Source of the DNA: Oscillospiraceae bacterium
GTDB lineage: Bacteria > Bacillota_A > Clostridia > Oscillospirales > Oscillospiraceae
Assembly (NCBI GenBank): GCA_017516785.1
Contig: JAFXAV010000025.1
Location: forward strand, 1 to 22,678
Reading direction: 5' to 3'
Length of the DNA stretch: 22,678 bases
The first letter of the stretch is position 1, and every line of letters starts with the position of its first letter. The notes under the pieces were generated by a model, which was given only the letters and a program-made list of their open reading frames with translations, was not told the origin of the DNA and searched no databases. The position numbers and the translations under genes were made by a program. Below, in pieces: positions 22,588 to 22,678 of the stretch.

Positions 22588-22678
22588 ATGAGTGATGTGA
22601 AGCTCTCCCCTGTGGAACGTGTTATGCGAAGCGTTGTGCAGCGGTATGACCATGAAAAATACTGGCGCTATCGGGAGA
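22588..22678 (+). CDS. Partial gene, possibly a serine-acetyltransferase-like acyltransferase
   Basis: Only the first 30 codons are present before the window ends. GAGGAG lies 6 bases before ATG, and a good promoter precedes it, so the start is credible. The visible residues (MSDVKLSPVERVMRSV, then RYDHEKYWRYRE) have no domain. The YDHEKYW stretch reminds me of the N-terminus of hexapeptide acyltransferases resembling serine O-acetyltransferases in polysaccharide loci, but this is weak. The shared promoter box suggests co-expression with the sugar operon upstream. Confidence 0.5.
   Translation, partial: MSDVKLSPVERVMRSVVQRYDHEKYWRYRE

Overview
The window looks like chromosomal DNA from a gut-type member of the Clostridia, most likely an Oscillospiraceae/Ruminococcaceae relative of Faecalibacterium or Gemmiger. 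This is inferred from fairly GC-rich coding sequence with AT-rich promoters, AGGAGG-type ribosome binding sites, sigma-A-like promoters, Gram-positive lipoproteins and exopolysaccharide kinases, and structured intergenic repeats of a kind I associate with that group. There are 19 intact protein genes and one cut by the right edge. I see no rRNA, tRNA, CRISPR array, transposase or phage gene.

Left part (1-5259). A repeat-like element at 1-205 is followed by a small SipW-type (S26B) peptidase with its own promoter. A bidirectional terminator separates it from a leftward exopolysaccharide-control operon: CpsB/YwqE-type PHP tyrosine phosphatase, an anchored protein with Ig-like repeats, and two tandem Wzz/BY-kinase fusions with C-terminal tyrosine tails. 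This is a kinase/phosphatase switch for surface polysaccharide export.

Middle-left (5260-12382). A divergent promoter region drives rightward surface genes: an anchored FN3-SH3-M15 (VanX-like) peptidase with its own terminator; then an Ig-repeat transglutaminase-like protein, an MBOAT acyltransferase, an SGNH-like partner with Cys at the usual nucleophile position, and a lipoprotein. The MBOAT/SGNH pair suggests O-acylation of an extracellular glycan next to the polysaccharide-control operon. A second palindromic repeat lies between the lipoprotein and its terminator.

Middle-right (12399-18774, all leftward). There are three transcription units: an ABC importer (permease, ATPase, binding lipoprotein); a sulfur/selenium operon (yedF, DUF3343, class V cysteine desulfurase-like protein); and a HAD phosphatase-like protein with a NadM-like nucleotidyltransferase. 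The promoter regions of the importer and yedF operons align without gaps over about 62 bp (43 identities), so they are probably co-regulated and the importer may carry a sulfur or selenium compound.

Right part (18975-22678). A tightly overlapping rightward operon encodes a DegT/PglE-like aminotransferase, PglC-like phosphoglycosyl transferase, PglD/NeuD-like acetyltransferase and PglA-like GT4 glycosyltransferase. This is a module for building and loading an N-acetylated amino sugar, probably of N,N'-diacetylbacillosamine type, onto a lipid carrier. The 4,6-dehydratase needed upstream is not in the window. A strong terminator follows, then a partial gene whose promoter and first transcribed bases nearly copy those of the aminotransferase operon.
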